Assembly (NCBI GenBank): GCA_020217165.1
Contig: JAIWOE010000038.1
Location: 1 to 10,000 of the forward strand
Length of the DNA stretch: 10,000 nt
Origin: Desulfovibrio sp.
GTDB lineage: Bacteria > Desulfobacterota > Desulfovibrionia > Desulfovibrionales > Desulfovibrionaceae
Reading direction: 5' to 3'
Below the pieces are notes generated by a model that saw only the letters and a program-made list of their open reading frames with translations, was not told where the DNA came from and ran no database searches. Made by a program: the position numbers and the translations under genes. Shown here piece by piece: positions 6,372 through 10,000 of the stretch; within the stretch, counting starts at the first letter, position 1; each line of letters starts with the position of its first letter.

Positions 6372-7493
6372 CTATAAGAGTTTCATGCCAAAAAAGCCGC
6401 GCAGCACGTAGTCCACGCCAGTGTAGAAGGCGAGGATGATGAACAGCACCTTGAGAGCGGTGTCCGGGATGTACTTGGAGGTGCGAGGGCCAACAATGGA
6501 GCCGATGACGATGCCCACCATTTCCGCGCCGATGAAGGACCACTCGATGGGCGTGCCCTGCATCATGTAGGAAAAGATGGAGGTGATCATGCCCACGAAC
6601 ACGCCCATGGCCGAGGTGCCAGCCACCAGGTACATGGGCAGGCCAGCCATGGAGGTAAGGAAAGGCACCAGCAGGAAGCCGCCGCCCACGCCCAGGAAGG
6701 ACGCGATGGCGCCGATGGCGAAGGCGCCAATGACGGGCACGATGGGATTGAACTTGAATTCCACGCCAAAGAAGGTGAACACGCAGGAGGTGGCGGTGAA
6801 GGTCTTGATCTTCACGCCCTGATCCTTGAGGTCCCCACCCTTCTTCACGCTTTCCTGGAAGGCCTTGGCAGCGGCGGAGGCAGCCTTTTTCTTGGCCTTG
6901 CCGGCAGGGGTGACTTCATACAGCAGGTACATGCCCAGCAGGAGCACGAACATGCCGAAGTAGCCCTGGTAGGAGCTCAGGTTGATCTTGCCGGCGGTGA
7001 GCACGGGCACCAGGTAGGAGCTGATGATGGTGCCGATGCCCAGGGCCAGGCCCAGGGGCAGCACCAGCCGGCCCATCTTCCAGTAGTTGTAGGTGGAAAT
7101 ACCGGCAGAGGTGCCCACCAGGTACTGGTTGGAGGTGCGGATGGAGTCCGTGACGATCTTGTTGAGCTGCAGGTCCTTGCCAAAGCTCTTGGCGTACGCC
7201 CCGAAGCCGAACACCGTCATGTGGCCGATGGCCGCCATGACGCCTCCGAAGGCGCCCACGGTGGAGAAGATCCAGCCGACCCAGATGGCCCAGAGCAGGC
7301 CCTTCCACCAGTCGATCACCGGGCCGCCGGGAATGCCCAGGAAGCCGGGGGGCTGGGTGGGATCGATCTTGCCCGCGTCCACGGCCTGCTGGATGGCGTC
7401 AGCCAGCTTTTGTGCCTGGGCAGGTTCCTGGAACGCCATGAGCGTTGCCGCGGCCATGAACAGCACCAGCGCAAACAGTTTCAAATGTTTCAC
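6372..7493 (-). CDS. TauE/SafE family anion transporter, extended form
   Basis: This 373-residue inner-membrane protein begins with a signal-like segment (1-27, ending AQA) and a short extracytoplasmic stretch (28-62), followed by about seven to eight membrane helices. Two related halves are visible: the first carries VGAFGGVMAAIGHMT (79-93) and the second GVGGGFLLVP (268-277), the glycine-rich motif typical of TauE/SafE. They are joined by a lysine- and alanine-rich hydrophilic loop (about 195-248), which with the N-terminal extension makes the protein longer than the usual 250-300 residues. The family moves sulfite, sulfate, sulfonates or similar organic anions; in a sulfate reducer, sulfur oxyanion transport is a plausible inference, with direction unknown. 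The GTG start at 7493 has AAGGAG 8 nt upstream (plus 7502-7507); an earlier ATG would break the signal segment. Phased repeats and a weak promoter lie upstream. Confidence 0.88.
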   Translation of the reverse strand: MKHLKLFALVLFMAAATLMAFQEPAQAQKLADAIQQAVDAGKIDPTQPPGFLGIPGGPVIDWWKGLLWAIWVGWIFSTVGAFGGVMAAIGHMTVFGFGAYAKSFGKDLQLNKIVTDSIRTSNQYLVGTSAGISTYNYWKMGRLVLPLGLALGIGTIISSYLVPVLTAGKINLSSYQGYFGMFVLLLGMYLLYEVTPAGKAKKKAASAAAKAFQESVKKGGDLKDQGVKIKTFTATSCVFTFFGVEFKFNPIVPVIGAFAIGAIASFLGVGGGFLLVPFLTSMAGLPMYLVAGTSAMGVFVGMITSIFSYMMQGTPIEWSFIGAEMVGIVIGSIVGPRTSKYIPDTALKVLFIILAFYTGVDYVLRGFFGMKLL

Positions 7494-7501
7494 GTTGCTC
7501 A

Positions 7502-7507
7502 CTCCTT
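7502..7507 (-). promoter_or_regulatory. ribosome-binding site deciding the GTG start of the TauE/SafE gene
   Basis: The minus strand has AAGGAG here, 8 nt before GTG at 7493-7491. The only longer reading starts at an ATG at 7547 without such a site and would put 18 polar residues before the signal-like segment. Confidence 0.8.
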
Positions 7508-7560
7508 CTCGACTTGAGTCAGTGATAATGAATATCCTGTCATCCAAAGGACTTCAGGCT

Positions 7561-7589
7561 TGTTCCCCGAATGTTCCCTGCCTGTTCAC
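7561..7589. promoter_or_regulatory. three 11-bp-phased TGTTC direct repeats, possible response-regulator operator
   Basis: TGTTCCC at 7561, TGTTCCC at 7572 and TGTTCAC at 7583 are 7-bp direct repeats with 4-bp spacers, so each starts exactly one helical turn after the last. This is the arrangement bound by OmpR/PhoB-family regulators, although the sequence is not a known Pho box. It lies about 70-95 bp upstream of the TauE/SafE start, where on the minus strand a possible -10 (TATTCA, plus 7529-7534) has only a poor -35, as expected for an activator-dependent promoter. A fourth GGTTCCC at 7596 is out of phase. Confidence 0.45.
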
Positions 7590-7598
7590 CACAGTGGT
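7588..7598. repeat. 11-bp palindrome ACCACAGTGGT
   Basis: ACCAC and GTGGT flank a single central A, forming a perfect interrupted palindrome beside the third phased repeat, in the gap between the ferredoxin-type gene and the transporter. It may be part of the same regulatory region. Confidence 0.3.
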
Positions 7599-7603
7599 TC
7601 CCG

Positions 7604-7626
7604 TGCGCCAGCATCCCCACGGCGCA
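7604..7626 (-). other. hairpin without T-tract just after the ferredoxin-type gene
   Basis: TGCGCC (7604-7609) and GGCGCA (7621-7626) form a 6-bp stem with an 11-nt loop, starting 5 nt after the stop codon in minus-strand reading. No T-run follows, so it may stabilise the transcript end or assist Rho-dependent ending rather than act as an intrinsic terminator. Confidence 0.3.
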
Positions 7627-7631
7627 AGGGG

Positions 7632-8141
7632 TCAGCCCCGCTCCTGCCGCGCAAGCACCGTCTGGGCGTACGCCTCGCGGTTGCGGTTGGAGCTTTCGTT
7701 CACGTCCACGAACTCCAGGGCATGGGCGCAGCAGGCGGTCACGCAGGCCGGCTGCAGGCCCTCGGCCAGGCGGTCGCGGCAAAAATCGCATTTGATGGCC
7801 CGGCCCTGTTCGTCATCCCATTGCGGGATGCTCCAGGGGCAGGCCTGGATGCAGGCCTTGCAGCCCACGCACAACTCGCCCTGCACATACACCAGCCCTT
7901 GCTCGTCGCGGGTCATGGCCCCGGTGGGGCAGGAGGCGATGCACCACGCCTTGGCGCAGTGGAAGCAGGTCATGTACATGGTCTGGAGCCGGGGCTTGCC
8001 GCCACGGTTCACCGGGCCCTTGCTGACCAGTTTGCCCAGCCAGGCCCCCTCGGGGACCTTGTTTTTGGCCTTGCAATGCAACTCGCAGGCGTAGCAGCTG
8101 ATGCACCGGTTGGGGTTGAACTTGATGATTTGCTTGCCCAT
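7632..8141 (-). CDS. four-[4Fe-4S] ferredoxin-type electron-transfer subunit (DmsB/CooF-like)
   Basis: This 169-residue soluble protein carries 16 cysteines in four groups: C13-C16-C19-C23; C59-C62-C67-C71; C91-C94-C97-C101; and C118-C121-C133-C137. The order and spacings (including Cx2Cx4Cx3CP for the second and the 11-residue gap in the fourth) match electron-transfer subunits of molybdopterin oxidoreductases such as DmsB, and CooF/HycB-type proteins of hydrogenases. It should pass electrons between a catalytic subunit and a membrane or ferredoxin partner. No Tat signal is present, suggesting a cytoplasmic site. The last group has CC (C137, C138) where CP is usual. AGGAGG lies 5 nt before the ATG at 8141. 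No molybdopterin or hydrogenase subunit is adjacent; nuoN ends 104 bp upstream and TauE/SafE follows, so the partner is unknown. Confidence 0.88.
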   Translation of the reverse strand: MGKQIIKFNPNRCISCYACELHCKAKNKVPEGAWLGKLVSKGPVNRGGKPRLQTMYMTCFHCAKAWCIASCPTGAMTRDEQGLVYVQGELCVGCKACIQACPWSIPQWDDEQGRAIKCDFCRDRLAEGLQPACVTACCAHALEFVDVNESSNRNREAYAQTVLARQERG

Positions 8142-8157
8142 TCTGTCCTCCTGCTCC

Positions 8158-8179
8158 AGAGATGGCTGGTCCGATCTCT
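8158..8179 (-). promoter_or_regulatory. inverted repeat in the leader of the ferredoxin-type gene
   Basis: AGAGAT (8158-8163) and ATCTCT (8174-8179) are perfect inverted arms around a 10-nt loop, ending 5 bp upstream of the AGGAGG ribosome site in minus-strand reading. It could be an RNA hairpin affecting translation or a protein-binding site. There is no T-tract, so it is not an intrinsic terminator. Confidence 0.3.
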
Positions 8180-8245
8180 TATTTGATACCGATATGGTGT
8201 GATTTTCTTGGGAGGCTGTAACACGCACAGCCCGCACCCGGACGG

Positions 8246-9673
8246 TTACGGCATCACCGCATGCCCGGCCGCTGTTGCCAGATCGAATACCGCGCCCGGC
8301 ACAGTGCCCATGATCAGCAGTACCACCGCAAGGGCCAAACCCCAGACGAGTTCCCCCAGGGGCCGCTGGACCCGGTGGGGAGCGGTGTCTTCAGTATCAT
8401 GCGTATAGGCATGACGGACGAGGGAGAGGTAGTAGTAGATGGCGATGGCCGTATTCAGCACCGCCACAATCACTAGCCAGTTGTAGCCATGGCCCCAGGC
8501 GCTTTTGAGGAGCATCAGCTTGCCCATAAAGCCCGCCGTGGGGGGCAGACCCACCAGGGCAAAGGCGCTCACGGCAAGCACCACGGCCAACACGGGCTCG
8601 CGGCGGGAGAGGCCGTCCAGGTCTTCCAGCACCACGTTTTTGCCCTCCGGGGCGATGCGACAGAGCACCCAGAAGATGGCCAGGTTCATGAGGATGTAGA
8701 CCAGGGCGTAGAAGCTCGCTGCGGCCAGGCCCTCGGAGGTGCCGGAAACGAGGCCCAGCATCAGGTAGCCGGCATGGGCCACGCTGGAGTACCCCAGCAT
8801 GCGCTTCACATCGCGCTGGGCCAGGGCGGCCAGATTGCCATACGTCATGGAAACGGCGCCCAGCACGGCCAGGAGCAGCGTCACTTCCAGGCCGGGGGTC
8901 AGCAGGGAGGCAAAGCGCACCAGCACCACGGCCGCGCCCAGCTTGGGCAGGGTGGCGATGAAGGCCGAGGTTTCGTTGGCGCTGCCCTGGTATACGTCCG
9001 GAGCCCAGAAGTGGAAGGGGAACAAGGCCAGTTTGTAGAACATGCCGCACAGGAACATGGCCAGCCCGGCGGCGGCCAGGGGCGCGTCGGCCAGGGAGAA
9101 ATCCTGCCCGGCCAGGGCGGTCAGGTATGTGGTGCCATGGCTGGCCCACAGGTAGGAGAGGCCGTACAGGGCAATGGCCGTGGCCACCGCGCCAAAGAGA
9201 ATATACTTGATGCCGGCTTCTGCGGCCTGGCGTTCCTTGGCCCGCAAGGGCACCACCGCATACAGGCTGTAGGAGGAGATCTCCAGGGCAACGTAAATGG
9301 TGATGCACTCCACGCAGGAGGCCAGGAGCATCAGGCCCCAGGCCGAGGCGGCCAGAAAGAAGTAGTAGTCCGGCTTCTTGGCAGCGTCCAGCTGGGGTGG
9401 ATTGGCCGCATTCAGGGCCGCAATGGTAAAGCCCACGGCCACGGCCAGTTTGAAGAACTGGGCGAGGGCGTCGATCTGATAGGCGCCGTAAAACAGGCTG
9501 CCGTTGTCATTGATGCCCAACAGCGCCGCGGCGATGGTGGCCAGGCCGCCATAGGGCAGCCAGCACAGGCAGCGCCTGGAACCGTCCGGGCTGAGGGACT
9601 GCACGAACAGGACGGCCATCACGCCAAAGAGGGCCAGTTCGGGCAGGCACAGTGCGAGGTTGTACTGGCTCAT
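8246..9673 (-). CDS. nuoN: NADH-quinone oxidoreductase subunit N (proton-pumping antiporter-like)
   Basis: This 475-residue polytopic membrane protein has about 14 helices, close to E. coli NuoN (485). It is one of the three antiporter-like proton channels in the membrane arm of complex I. The charged residues of the proton path are present: E131 in ALEISSY, K214 in MFYKLALFPFHFWAPDVYQG, K244 in LPKLGA and K385 in GFMGKL, matching E. coli E133, K217, K247 and K395. The FHFWAPDVYQG signature distinguishes NuoN from NuoL and NuoM. The ATG follows the nuoM stop by 1 nt, and GGGGAGG inside nuoM lies 9 nt before it, so the two are translationally coupled. In a sulfate reducer the complex may take electrons from ferredoxin or a hydrogenase rather than NADH; that cannot be judged here. 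The gene order M-N, with N last, is the common nuo arrangement. Confidence 0.95.
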   Translation of the reverse strand: MSQYNLALCLPELALFGVMAVLFVQSLSPDGSRRCLCWLPYGGLATIAAALLGINDNGSLFYGAYQIDALAQFFKLAVAVGFTIAALNAANPPQLDAAKKPDYYFFLAASAWGLMLLASCVECITIYVALEISSYSLYAVVPLRAKERQAAEAGIKYILFGAVATAIALYGLSYLWASHGTTYLTALAGQDFSLADAPLAAAGLAMFLCGMFYKLALFPFHFWAPDVYQGSANETSAFIATLPKLGAAVVLVRFASLLTPGLEVTLLLAVLGAVSMTYGNLAALAQRDVKRMLGYSSVAHAGYLMLGLVSGTSEGLAAASFYALVYILMNLAIFWVLCRIAPEGKNVVLEDLDGLSRREPVLAVVLAVSAFALVGLPPTAGFMGKLMLLKSAWGHGYNWLVIVAVLNTAIAIYYYLSLVRHAYTHDTEDTAPHRVQRPLGELVWGLALAVVLLIMGTVPGAVFDLATAAGHAVMP

Positions 9674-9674
9674 G

Positions 9675-10000
9675 TCAGCGGACCTCCCCTTGGGTCATCC
9701 CGGCCAAAGGCGCATGCAGTCCGGCCAGGGCGGGCGAAGCTGGTGCCGTCTCGGCCTGCGTCGTGGCCTGCTCCGTGGCTTGCGCCGTGGCGTGCATGGT
9801 CATGTGAACCTTGGCGCGGTACTCGGTCAGCAGTTTTTCCACCGAGGGCGTCACCACCTTCAGCGCCAGTCCGGGGGCGATGCCCAGGTACAGCGTGAGG
9901 AAAGCCAGGGGGGCGAGGTAGAGCCACTCCCGCGGGTTCAGGTCGCCCCAGCCCTTGCCAGCCGGCGAGGCTGGCTGCCCGTAGGCCATCTTCAGCCCCA
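9675..10000 (-). CDS. nuoM: NADH-quinone oxidoreductase subunit M, C-terminal fragment
   Basis: The frame enters at the right edge of the window and ends in TGA 1 nt before nuoN, giving about 108 residues of the C-terminus. It contains DLNPREWLYLAPLAFLTLYLGIAPG, the conserved last-helix region of NuoM, here quoted in parts: DLNPREW, then LAPLA, then LGIAPG. After SVEKLLTEYR, where NuoM proteins usually end, there is an added tail of roughly 45 residues rich in A, T and Q (ATAQATEQATTQAE) ending TQGEVR. Such a tail is not needed for proton pumping. Order and coupling to nuoN support NuoM over NuoL. The proton-path lysines lie outside the window. Confidence 0.88.
   Translation of the reverse strand, partial: GLKMAYGQPASPAGKGWGDLNPREWLYLAPLAFLTLYLGIAPGLALKVVTPSVEKLLTEYRAKVHMTMHATAQATEQATTQAETAPASPALAGLHAPLAGMTQGEVR

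Noticed and set aside
7494..7547. Longer TauE/SafE reading from ATG 7547
   Set aside because: It has no ribosome site, adds polar residues before the signal-like segment, and overlaps the AAGGAG that serves GTG 7493.
8142..8237. Longer ferredoxin-type reading from 8237
   Set aside because: AGGAGG is 5 nt before the ATG at 8141 and the added residues are polar and unlike the family.
8489..9898. Long open frame on the plus strand opposite nuoN
   Set aside because: It is antisense to a clear nuoN; the translation is glutamine/glycine/histidine-rich with no recognisable motif.
1..10000. CRISPR arrays, insertion sequences, tRNA or rRNA genes, attachment sites
   Set aside because: No spaced repeat array, terminal inverted repeats, transposase, cloverleaf or ribosomal sequence was seen on either strand.

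Overview
The window is GC-rich bacterial chromosome, densely packed, with strong Shine-Dalgarno sites and no mobile element, tRNA, rRNA or CRISPR. The gene types point to a Desulfovibrio-like sulfate-reducing anaerobe: an extended TauE/SafE anion transporter, a four-cluster ferredoxin-type subunit, Nuo-type membrane subunits, and an M23 protein whose N-terminus resembles desulfovibrionaceous homologues as I remember them. No sulfate-reduction gene lies in the window, so this assignment is inference.

Left part (1-2360). The first 106 bases are the start of an ABC transporter ATPase running leftward. Divergent from it is a TtcA-like PP-loop tRNA-thiolation protein with a good sigma-70-type promoter. 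Next is a membrane-anchored, coiled-coil M23 peptidase. It appears to be a single-gene unit, with its own promoter overlapping a perfect 10-bp palindrome and a strong intrinsic terminator.

Middle (2398-5612). A glutamine-dependent asparagine-synthase-type amidotransferase and a family-4 glycosyltransferase overlap by ATGA. Together they look like a small surface-glycan unit in which one enzyme amidates a sugar or peptide substrate and the other transfers a sugar. Their end converges on the right-hand, leftward genes with an 8-bp gap.

Right part (5621-10000, all minus strand). In transcription order this holds the C-terminus of NuoM, then NuoN (stop and start 1 nt apart), then a four-[4Fe-4S] ferredoxin-type electron-transfer subunit, a TauE/SafE transporter, and an unrecognised three-helix membrane protein with an acidic repeat tail. 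A strong terminator lies between the last two genes, directly against the ribosome-binding site of the second. Upstream of the transporter are three TGTTC repeats spaced exactly 11 bp apart, the layout of an OmpR/PhoB-type operator.

Most genes belong to known families. The items most worth a second look are the phased repeats before the transporter, the unrecognised membrane protein with its terminator-controlled position, and the ferredoxin-type subunit lacking an evident catalytic partner.
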